Source: JAKJGV01 sp964617565
Lineage (GTDB): Bacteria > Verrucomicrobiota > Kiritimatiellia > CAIQIC01 > JAGNIJ01
DNA length: 52,834 bases
Assembly: GCA_964617565.1 (NCBI GenBank)
Contig: CAZTYH010000013.1
Coordinates: forward strand, 1 to 52,834
Direction of reading: 5' to 3'
A program made the translations under genes and the position numbers. Position 1 is the stretch's first letter, and every line of letters begins with the position of its first letter. Under the pieces are notes generated by a model that was not told where the DNA came from, searched no databases, and saw nothing but the letters and a program-made list of their open reading frames with translations. Shown here piece by piece: positions 42,915 to 49,931 of this stretch.

Positions 42915-43003
42915 GACTGGCGTGCCGAGGCGAAGTTCGGAGCGCTGAAGGGTCAGCCCGGCTTCGTTCCGGGCGCGAAGCGCCTCGGAACTACGCCGCG
43001 GCA

Positions 43004-43036
43004 GTCTTCGTTCTACGCTGCGCTCCGAACGAAGAC
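43004..43036. terminator. Hairpin abutting the 3' end of tRNA-His
   Basis: GTCTTCGTT (43004-43012) pairs perfectly with AACGAAGAC (43028-43036) around a 15-base loop, ending exactly where the tRNA's CCA begins on the minus strand. There is no T-run, so it may be a processing or repeat-derived hairpin rather than a true terminator. Confidence 0.45.
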
Positions 43037-43115
43037 TGGGGTGGATGACGGGATTTGAACCCGCGACATCCAGGGCCACAACCTGGCGCTCTGACCAAAC
43101 TGAGCTACATCCACC
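43037..43115 (-). tRNA. tRNA-His (anticodon GUG)
   Basis: Read on the minus strand: acceptor GTGGATG pairs with CATCCAC, D arm GCTC/GAGC, anticodon stem CCAGG/CCTGG with loop TTGTGGC giving anticodon GTG, and T arm GCGGG-TTCAAAT-CCCGT. The histidine-specific extra G at position -1 (43115) faces C73 (43040), and the CCA end is encoded (43037-43039). All features of a functional tRNA-His are present. Confidence 0.96.
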
Positions 43116-43169
43116 GCCGGGGGGTAAAGTACCCGGACCGCGGCATAAATCAAAGCAAAAGTGGTAAAG

Positions 43170-43188
43170 TCTTCCAATGACCGGAGAA
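43170..43188. repeat. Diverged copy of the TTTTCCAAT/ATTGGAAAA palindrome
   Basis: TCTTCCAATGACCGGAGAA agrees with the perfect element at 43953-43973 in 15 of 19 positions. It lies 24 bases upstream of the GT2 start at 43212. No partner at 31 bp is recognisable. Confidence 0.4.
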
Positions 43189-43211
43189 ACCCGATACGGT
43201 TGAAAATTCGG

Positions 43212-43922
43212 ATGAAAACAACACTTTTCATACCCACGCGCAACGAAATTGAGGCCATGCGGGTGATCATGCCGCGCGTGAAGAAGGAATGGTGCGACCA
43301 GATTCTCGTGGTGGATTATTCCACGGACGGCACCGCCGACTTTGCCCGCTCGCAGGGCTACGAAGTGGTCGAGCAGAAGGGCAAGGGCCTCCGGCATGCT
43401 TTCAATGAAGGCTTTCCTCATGTGCGCGGTGATGTCGTTATCACATTCAGTCCGGACGGAAATTCCATCCCCGAGGTCATTCCTGATCTGATCGAGAAGA
43501 TGAAGGAAGGCTACGATATGGTCATTGCCTCGCGTTACCTGGATAACGCAACAAGCGACGATGACGATTGGATCACAGGATTCGGCAATTGGCTGTTCAC
43601 CCACATGATCAATTTGCTGCATGGCCGCTCGTGGAGCCGCCCGTACACAGACGCCATGGTGATGTTCCGCGCGTACAAAACAAAACTGTTTTATGATTTG
43701 GAATTGGAGAAAGACGACAGCCATCGTCCGGAAAAATGGTTCCACACCATACTCGGCATAGAGCCTCTGTTGTCCGTGCGCGCCGCTAAGCGCAAGCTGA
43801 AGATTGGCGAAATTGCGGCCGATGAGCCGCCCCGCATTGGAGGTAAACGCAAGCTTCAGATCATACGATGGGGCGCGGCCTACATGACGCAAGTCTGGCG
43901 CGAGTTATATCACTGGCGGTGA
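43212..43922 (+). CDS. Glycosyltransferase family 2 protein
   Basis: A 236-residue GT-A protein without membrane helices. Motifs: LFIPTRNE near 5-12, ILVVDYSTDGTADFA for nucleotide binding, and VVITFSPDGNSIPE, where the usual DAD/DxD is replaced by SPDG. A C-terminal AADEPPRIGGKRKLQIIRWG is typical of GT2 proteins acting on polyprenyl phosphate. The variant metal site is a feature of a GT2 subgroup rather than proof of inactivity. The ATG at 43212 is chosen because the family motif begins immediately after it; the frame is open to 43161. It ends seven bases before the first GT-C gene and overlaps a palindrome. Confidence 0.85.
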   Translation: MKTTLFIPTRNEIEAMRVIMPRVKKEWCDQILVVDYSTDGTADFARSQGYEVVEQKGKGLRHAFNEGFPHVRGDVVITFSPDGNSIPEVIPDLIEKMKEGYDMVIASRYLDNATSDDDDWITGFGNWLFTHMINLLHGRSWSRPYTDAMVMFRAYKTKLFYDLELEKDDSHRPEKWFHTILGIEPLLSVRAAKRKLKIGEIAADEPPRIGGKRKLQIIRWGAAYMTQVWRELYHWR

Positions 43923-43973
43923 TTTTCCAATGTCTGGAAAATTTCAGAAAATATTTTCCAATGATTGGAAAAT
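43922..43973. repeat. Two TTTTCCA/TGGAAAA palindromes 31 bp apart at a gene start
   Basis: The first (43922-43942, centre 43932) has 8-bp arms around ATGTC, and that ATG is the annotated start of the GT-C gene. The second (43953-43973, centre 43963) contains TTTTCCAATGATTGGAAAA and is perfect with 10-bp arms around one base. Centres are 31 bp apart. Together they encode the first 15 residues (MSGKFQKIFSNDWKI). Confidence 0.85.
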
Positions 43974-45693
43974 TGTGCTTATAGCGTTGGCGCTGTTCGC
44001 TCTTACCGTTTTGCTGTTCTGGCCGGCTACAGGATATGACTTTATCAACTATGACGATGATCAATATGTATCCAGCAATTCCATTGTCCAGCAAGGTCTT
44101 ACTGCCGATGGTGTGCGGTGGGCTTTCACAACGGTGCACCTGAACTGGTGGCTTCCGCTGCTTTGGATATCGTTCATGGTGGACACGGCGATCGGTGGTC
44201 TGAAGCCCTTTATATATCATCTGACAAACGTAATCCTGCACGCTTTCAACGCCGGGTTGCTGTTTTGGGCTTTGTATCGAATGACGAAATCCGTTCTGTG
44301 TAGCGTTTTTGTTGCGTTGCTTTTTGCCGTTCATCCGCTTCGCGTGGAATCCGTTGCGTGGGTTTCCGCTCGCAAGGACGTGCTGAGCGGATTTTTCTTC
44401 ATGCTCAGTTTGCTGGCATATATCCGATATATCGAGATGCCGACACGCCTCCGCTTCTGGGTACTGCCCATCTTCATGCTGATGGGGTTGATGTCCAAGC
44501 CCATTGTCATCATTCTGCCTTTTACGTTCTTGCTGCTGGACTACTGGCCGCTCCGGCGGGCCTTTGAATCTCGGGATGAATCGACTCTTCAATGTTGGGT
44601 AAGCCTGATCAGGGAAAAGGCGCTTCTAATCGGTCTAGCCTTGGTGTTCACCTTTCTCAATCTGCATACCCATTATGGTGGAGCGCGATTGAATATAGAC
44701 GTCCCGATGTTGGATCGTATCGGGTTGATGTTCCCCAATTACTGGGCGTACATTCGTCTAATTGCATGGCCGGTTGATTTGGCTCTGGTGTACCCCGAGA
44801 ACGATGTGGTTTCCTGGCCGCTTTCAATTGCCGCGCTTCTGGCTTTGGCGATTGTAACCACGCTGTTATATCGCTTCCGCAGGACCCAACCTTATTTGAT
44901 CGTCGGCTGGTTATGGTTCCTGTTGGGATTGTTCCCTGTTATTCGCGGCGTCCGCCTGGGTATTGCCGCCTGTGCAGATCGTTTCAGCTATCTTCCCTCG
45001 ATCGGATTGATCTTTGGCATAACGTGGATGGCAGCCTGCTTGATATCGCGTTGGCCAAAAATCCGTGTGCCGCTTGTTTCGGTTGGATTTGTTCTCCTTG
45101 TGCTTTCCGCACGGCAAACGCGCGCGGTACTGCAGCGCTGGGAAAATTCGGTCACGGTTTTTTCCAATATACTCAAATACACACCGGACAGTACGCTGGC
45201 TAACAACAATCTTGGGGCTTATTACGCTTCGCAGGGACGTTTGGAAGAAGCGTTGGAGCATCTGCAGCGGTGCCTGGCGGCCGACCCCGGGTATATGGAT
45301 GCGCACATGAATCTCGCGAATATTCATGTGCGGCAGCAGAGACCGATAGAAGCTGTGTACCACTACCGCGCTGTCCTGAGTATCGAACCGAATCACGCGA
45401 AAGCTTTGAATAATCTGGCCTGGCTGCTTGCCTCCGGTTCCGGATCCACGCCCGAACAACTTGAGGAAGCTCTGGCTTATGCGCGCAGGGTGGTTGGAAT
45501 CAGCTTCCCTCCGTCAGTTGAAGCGCTTGATACACTTGCGGTCGCCCTGGCTGCGAACAGTCATTTTGAAGAGGCGGTCCGCGTGTCCGAGAATGCGATC
45601 CGACAGGCACGTCTGGCAGGCAACGAAAATCTTGCCCGGAAAATCGAACAGCGCCAGCGCTTCTATAAGCGAAACCGGCCTTGGACGCCGTAG
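43930..45693 (+). CDS. GT-C/TPR membrane glycosyltransferase-like protein (TMTC-like), paralog 1
   Basis: A 587-residue protein. About 10-11 membrane helices cover residues 15-395, with an acidic first-loop motif YDDDQYVSSN near 42-51 (the usual place for the GT-C catalytic aspartate), the family segment HPLRVESVAWVSARKDVLSG, and LLLDYWPLR. Then follow about three tetratricopeptide repeats (420-560, NNNLGAYYASQGRLEEALEHL type). The architecture matches TMTC-like O-mannosyltransferase relatives that use lipid-linked sugars. The start is forced near the palindrome: ATG 43930 lies in its centre, and a GTG at 43975 is the only other nearby choice. First of three tandem paralogs; no Shine-Dalgarno is evident. 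Confidence 0.8.
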   Translation: MSGKFQKIFSNDWKIVLIALALFALTVLLFWPATGYDFINYDDDQYVSSNSIVQQGLTADGVRWAFTTVHLNWWLPLLWISFMVDTAIGGLKPFIYHLTNVILHAFNAGLLFWALYRMTKSVLCSVFVALLFAVHPLRVESVAWVSARKDVLSGFFFMLSLLAYIRYIEMPTRLRFWVLPIFMLMGLMSKPIVIILPFTFLLLDYWPLRRAFESRDESTLQCWVSLIREKALLIGLALVFTFLNLHTHYGGARLNIDVPMLDRIGLMFPNYWAYIRLIAWPVDLALVYPENDVVSWPLSIAALLALAIVTTLLYRFRRTQPYLIVGWLWFLLGLFPVIRGVRLGIAACADRFSYLPSIGLIFGITWMAACLISRWPKIRVPLVSVGFVLLVLSARQTRAVLQRWENSVTVFSNILKYTPDSTLANNNLGAYYASQGRLEEALEHLQRCLAADPGYMDAHMNLANIHVRQQRPIEAVYHYRAVLSIEPNHAKALNNLAWLLASGSGSTPEQLEEALAYARRVVGISFPPSVEALDTLAVALAANSHFEEAVRVSENAIRQARLAGNENLARKIEQRQRFYKRNRPWTP

Positions 45694-45720
45694 ATGGTTG
45701 TATGCGTTCCCTGCTAAATC

Positions 45721-45799
45721 TTCCAATCATTGGAAAAAATGGATACGATTTTTCCAATGTCTGGAAAAATTCAGGATATTTTTTCCCATCATTGGAAAA
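45721..45799. repeat. Three TTTTCCAAT/ATTGGAAAA palindromes with 31-bp spacing
   Basis: TTCCAATCATTGGAA (45721-45735, centre 45728, perfect) is the first. The second (45748-45770, centre 45759) has 9-bp arms around ATGTC. The third, TTTTCCCATCATTGGAAAA (45781-45799, centre 45790), has one mismatch. The centres are exactly 31 bp apart. The ATG of the second GT-C gene (45757) is the centre of the middle copy. Confidence 0.88.
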
Positions 45800-47841
45800 C
45801 TGCGCTGGTGGCCTTGATTCTTGTCGGGCTGGCTGCGTCACTGTTTTGGCCCACACTCGGATATGGATACGTGAAGCTGGACGACGATCAATACATCTGC
45901 CTGAACCCCCATGTCCTGACCGGTCTTTGCTTTGAGAATATTCGTTGGGCCTTTACCACGGTTTATGAGCTTACATGGTGGCCCTTTCTTTGGATTTCCT
46001 ACATGGTGGACACCGAGCTTTTCGGTACCGAGCCGTTCGGCTATCACCTGACGAACATATTGCTTCACGTCGCTAATACCACCTTGCTTTTCTGGGTGCT
46101 CTTTCGACTCACCGGTTCGCGATGGCGAAGCTTCTTTGTCGCGGCTTTATTTACTGTTCATCCACTGCGCGTGGAGGCGGTTGCGTGGATTACGGCGCGC
46201 AAGGATGTGCTCAGCGGATTGTTTTTCATGCTCTCGTTACTGGCCCACATCCGTTATGTCGAACAACCCACACGGGGAAGAAGAGATGTCCTGTTCCTGC
46301 TCATGCTGGCGGGATTGCTTTCAAAAGCGATTCTTATCGTTTTGCCTTTTATTCTGCTACTCCTCGATTACTGGCCCCTTGGGCGTGCCGGTGATCCATT
46401 GGAGAAGGGGGCTTGGACCCGATGGCGGCCTTTGCTTATCGAAAAAGCAGGATTGTTCGGTCTCGCGGTGATTTTCATCGGTATCAATCTTTATACGCAC
46501 CGACCGAATCTGACCGGCGAAAACGCGTTGCCTTCGATCACACGTGTCGGCCTCGTCTTCCCCAATTATTGGGCTTATCTTGGAAAGACATTCTGGCCCG
46601 GTCGGTTGTCCGTTATCTACCCCGAAAACGACGTAGCGAACTGGCTGCTTTCAATTATCGCTGCGGCAGGGCTTCTGGGGCTGAGTACCGGATTGATATG
46701 GTTTCGTCGAAAGGCTCCCTACGGCATTGTTGGTTGGCTTTGGTTTCTGATCGCCCTGTTTCCGGTCATTCGGGGCCTGCGCCTCGGCTTTGCGGCCTAT
46801 GCGGACCGATTCACCTATCTTCCCTCGATCGGCTTGGGGATTGCGAGTGTCTGGAGTGTTGCCGCCTTGGTTGAGAGGCGTTCCCGTTTGCGAATCCCCG
46901 CCGTTTCGATAGGGATTGTTCTGCTCTGTGCGTGTATGGTCCGCAGTTCCGTGCGACTTCCGGCATGGAAAAATTCGATGACCATGTTTTCCGAGCTGAT
47001 TGAGTTTGCGCCGGATCATTTTGTCGCAAACAACGCTTATGGCTTTGCCTTGCTGGAAAGCGGCAGGGTGGAGGAATCCCTCGCTTATTTTGCGCGTGCC
47101 GCGGAAATCAAACCGAAGGATTCCCAGGCGCCCTTCAATTACGCCGACGCCTTGCTCCGACTCGGACGAACCGACGAGGCAATTGTCTGGCTGCAGGAAT
47201 CCCTAACCGCGCGGGATCCAGATTGTCCCGCGTTGAACAACCTGCTCGGGTTTGCCTATCTCGATGTGGATCGGCCGGATCTGGCCATCACGCCATTGCG
47301 CAAGGCTTCGGAAGCGCTTCCTCGAAGAATCGGCTGGCGCATCGAATTGATCCGATCATTGTTTGAAGCCGGACAAAACGCCGCTGCGCATGAGGAGATC
47401 CGTCGCCTCCAGGCGGAAGGCTATCCCGCGATCAGGGGCTTCGACGATTTGATTCCGTTCTATGCCAATGCGTGGCAAGGAGGAGAGAAGGGGCATGCAT
47501 GGAACTTCTTTCGAAGCGCGATCAGGAATCATCCCGACCATATTATTCTTCTGAATACCGCGGCGTGGCTTCTCGCCACAGATTCCGCTCCGCCTGCGGG
47601 CCCGCAAGAGGCTGTGCGGCTTGCCCGCCGCGCAGCGGAACTGCTTTCGACCCCGCGCGCGGCTGTCTTGGACACGCTGGCGGCCGCTCTTGCCGCGGAC
47701 GGTGAGTTTGAGGAAGCTCAGAAGATCGCGCAGCAGGCCATTGTGATCGCGCGTGAGGAGGGTGAAGTCAGCAGATGTGTGGAGATAGAAAAACGATTGA
47801 ATTCATATCGTCAGAATCAGCCGTGGAGAATTATGCCATGA
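45757..47841 (+). CDS. GT-C/TPR membrane glycosyltransferase-like protein, paralog 2
   Basis: A 694-residue paralog of the gene at 43930 with the same helices and motifs: LDDDQYICLN in the first loop, HPLRVEAVAWITARKDVLSG, LLLDYWPLGR and YADRFTYLPSIGLG, then a longer TPR region (about 415-680, with ALLESGRVEESLAYFARAAEI). I start it at the ATG at 45757 because MSGKIQDIFSHHWK then aligns with MSGKFQKIFSNDWK of paralog 1. TTG 45730 and ATG 45739 lie upstream in frame. It is preceded by three palindromes, and its stop overlaps the next ATG as ATGA. Probably acts at the inner membrane on periplasmic acceptors; the acceptor is unknown. Confidence 0.8.
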   Translation: MSGKIQDIFSHHWKTALVALILVGLAASLFWPTLGYGYVKLDDDQYICLNPHVLTGLCFENIRWAFTTVYELTWWPFLWISYMVDTELFGTEPFGYHLTNILLHVANTTLLFWVLFRLTGSRWRSFFVAALFTVHPLRVEAVAWITARKDVLSGLFFMLSLLAHIRYVEQPTRGRRDVLFLLMLAGLLSKAILIVLPFILLLLDYWPLGRAGDPLEKGAWTRWRPLLIEKAGLFGLAVIFIGINLYTHRPNLTGENALPSITRVGLVFPNYWAYLGKTFWPGRLSVIYPENDVANWLLSIIAAAGLLGLSTGLIWFRRKAPYGIVGWLWFLIALFPVIRGLRLGFAAYADRFTYLPSIGLGIASVWSVAALVERRSRLRIPAVSIGIVLLCACMVRSSVRLPAWKNSMTMFSELIEFAPDHFVANNAYGFALLESGRVEESLAYFARAAEIKPKDSQAPFNYADALLRLGRTDEAIVWLQESLTARDPDCPALNNLLGFAYLDVDRPDLAITPLRKASEALPRRIGWRIELIRSLFEAGQNAAAHEEIRRLQAEGYPAIRGFDDLIPFYANAWQGGEKGHAWNFFRSAIRNHPDHIILLNTAAWLLATDSAPPAGPQEAVRLARRAAELLSTPRAAVLDTLAAALAADGEFEEAQKIAQQAIVIAREEGEVSRCVEIEKRLNSYRQNQPWRIMP

Positions 47842-49928
47842 ATAATTGGAAGATATGGGCTGTTTCGATCGTTCTGTTTATTGTCACGCTCTGGTTGTTC
47901 TGGCCGGCGACCGGTTATGGATTCCTGAACTTTGACGATGATCGGTATGTGTCTGGCAACGCGATGGTGTTGAACGGATTGACCGCTCAGGGCGTTCAAT
48001 GGGCTGTTACAACGGTCTACGAAGATTACTGGCTTCCGTTTTTATGGCTGTCATTCATGGCAGATGCGGAACTGTTTGGTCCGGGCCCTTATGGGTTTCA
48101 TTTAACGAACGTCCTATTGCATGCAATCAATGCCGTCTTGTTGTTTTGGGCGCTTCATCTTCTGACCGGTTCATGTTGGCGAAGCGCGTTTGTAGCAGCT
48201 TTATTCGCTTTCCATCCGCTCCGCGTCGAATCCGTTGCGTGGATAGCTTCACGCAAAGATGTGTTGAGCGGATTGTTCTTCATGCTCGGCCTGCTGGCTT
48301 ATGTTCGGTACAGCAGAAAACCATCAAGTGGAGGCCTCTATCTTTTGAGCGGCCTGTTGCTGTTTGGGTTGCTTTCCAAGGCTATCATGCTGGTTTTTCC
48401 GTTTGTTCTGCTGCTGCTCGATTACTGGCCGATGCGTGAAGCAGGGGATCCGTGGGTCAAGGGAGCATGGAGTAAATGGCGACCGTTGTTTGAAGAAAAA
48501 CTTTTTCTCGTTTATCTGGCCGTCATTTTTGCCGTAATCAATTTGTATACCCACGTGGCCGGAACCGGACGTGATGTGAGCGTTTCACTTCTGACGCGCA
48601 TCGGATTGATCTTCCCAAATTACTGGGCCTATCTTTCGAAATTCTTCTGGCCCGCCCGATTAACCATCCTGTACCCCGAAAGCAATGTCGTGCATTGGCC
48701 GCTTTCTCTTGTGGCCCTGGCGGGATTGGTCCTCCTGACCCTGCTCGCGTTGCGTTTTCGAAAAGCTGCACCGTATGTACTGGTCGGGTGGGCATGGTTC
48801 CTGTTGACTCTTTTCCCTGTTATTCGGGGCGTACGCCTTGGCCTTGCGGATTATGCGAATCGCTTTCTTTACCTGCCTTCGATCGGTTTCGGCATGGCCA
48901 TCACGTGGGGCGTCGTTGATCTTCTTCGCCGCAATCGCCTTGCAAAAATCATGCTGTGTATTGTCGGGGTGGCCGTGCTTGCCGTTTGTGTCTGGCTCAC
49001 GCGAATCAACCTGCCGTTCTGGAAAAATCCCGTTTCTGTGTTCGAGCGAGCGGTGAAGTATGCGCCGGATCATTTTTTGATAAACAATAATTACGGGGAA
49101 GCCCTGCTCCGGGATGGGCAGACGGAAAAAGCATTGTACCACTTTGAGCGGGCCACAGAGATTCTCCCCGACGCCACGACGTTTATGGCCAATTCCGGAA
49201 TGGCGTTGATGCTGCTGGATCGAACAGACGAAGCGCTGGGCAGGGTAGGGCGTGCGTTATGGACACAAGATCCGCATTGTCCATTTCTCAACCTGGTAAT
49301 GGGGCTGACATTGATTGAAAGCGGGACCGCATCCAATGCGGTTCCTTTCATCCAAAGAGCGTTGAATCATCCGGAGGCCATTCCGACATGGCGAATGGAA
49401 CTGATACGCGCCTACATGGAATCGGGCCAGTCCGAAGCCGCCTCCAATGAACTTGCGAGAATCGGAAGCGAAATTACTCCTGCGCTCGGAAGCCTGCAAG
49501 GCATGTCGGTTTATTATCTTGGTCTGTGGAGTCAAGGGCACGGAAAACGCGCATGGACTTTCTTTGAGCGCGCAATGGATCACTATACAAACAATGCGCT
49601 GGTATTGAACAACATAGCATGGTTCCTCGCCACGGATCCGCCTGTATCCGCGCCCGAAGGCGAAGCCTTGCGGCTGGCGCAACAAGCGGTGGGTTTGGCG
49701 CCCGCAAGACATCCGGGAATTCTTGATACGATGGCGGCAGCCTATGCAGCCGAAGGCCGTTTTGATGAAGCCGTAGCTTCGGCGGAGGAAGCTCGATCAC
49801 TAGCCTTTTTAAGCGGAGATGAGAAGAAAGCCGAAGAAATAGGGGTACGCATTCGCGCTTACAGGGGGGGCAAGGCGTGGGGTAGATCAGGCCCCGTGGA
49901 GCGGAGGGTGCGAGGGCGGAATCGCTGA
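47838..49928 (+). CDS. GT-C/TPR membrane glycosyltransferase-like protein, paralog 3
   Basis: A 696-residue protein beginning MNNWKIWAVSIVLFIV, with FDDDRYVSGN in the first loop, HPLRVESVAWIASRKDVLSG, LLLDYWPMRE and YANRFLYLPSIGFG, and C-terminal TPRs (ALLRDGQTEKALYHFERATEI and following). The ATG at 47838 overlaps the previous stop as ATGA, so translation is coupled. The open frame extends to 47775 inside paralog 2. Unlike paralogs 1 and 2 it lacks the palindrome-encoded N-terminal extension; only an eroded TTGGAAGA remains at 47846. It ends three bases before the convergent STT3-like gene, with no room for a terminator. Confidence 0.8.
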   Translation: MNNWKIWAVSIVLFIVTLWLFWPATGYGFLNFDDDRYVSGNAMVLNGLTAQGVQWAVTTVYEDYWLPFLWLSFMADAELFGPGPYGFHLTNVLLHAINAVLLFWALHLLTGSCWRSAFVAALFAFHPLRVESVAWIASRKDVLSGLFFMLGLLAYVRYSRKPSSGGLYLLSGLLLFGLLSKAIMLVFPFVLLLLDYWPMREAGDPWVKGAWSKWRPLFEEKLFLVYLAVIFAVINLYTHVAGTGRDVSVSLLTRIGLIFPNYWAYLSKFFWPARLTILYPESNVVHWPLSLVALAGLVLLTLLALRFRKAAPYVLVGWAWFLLTLFPVIRGVRLGLADYANRFLYLPSIGFGMAITWGVVDLLRRNRLAKIMLCIVGVAVLAVCVWLTRINLPFWKNPVSVFERAVKYAPDHFLINNNYGEALLRDGQTEKALYHFERATEILPDATTFMANSGMALMLLDRTDEALGRVGRALWTQDPHCPFLNLVMGLTLIESGTASNAVPFIQRALNHPEAIPTWRMELIRAYMESGQSEAASNELARIGSEITPALGSLQGMSVYYLGLWSQGHGKRAWTFFERAMDHYTNNALVLNNIAWFLATDPPVSAPEGEALRLAQQAVGLAPARHPGILDTMAAAYAAEGRFDEAVASAEEARSLAFLSGDEKKAEEIGVRIRAYRGGKAWGRSGPVERRVRGRNR

Positions 49929-49931
49929 CCG

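Larger units (their letters stand above)
42281..43006. repeat. Perfect tandem duplication of a 363-bp unit
   Basis: Bases 42281-42643 and 42644-43006 appear identical throughout. A third, truncated start (CTTCGTTCTACGCTGCGC at 43006-43023) follows. Each unit contains one complete GIY-YIG gene on the minus strand plus a 90-bp GC-rich flank with inverted repeats. The absence of any difference means a very recent duplication or an assembly artefact. Confidence 0.93.

Noticed and set aside
42264..43058. Plus-strand frame of 264 codons containing two identical 121-residue blocks
   Set aside because: It exists only because the 363-bp duplication length is a multiple of three; it is the antisense shadow of the two GIY-YIG genes and shows no family similarity.
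42666..43892. 408-codon minus-strand frame reading from inside the GT2 gene through the tRNA into GIY-YIG copy 2
   Set aside because: The upstream part is antisense to a GT2 gene and includes the tRNA; only the last 82 codons, identical to copy 1, are real.
45721..45799. CRISPR-like array of regularly spaced repeats
   Set aside because: The repeats are short palindromes 31 bp apart without unique spacers of constant type, overlap a gene start, number at most three, and have no cas genes nearby.
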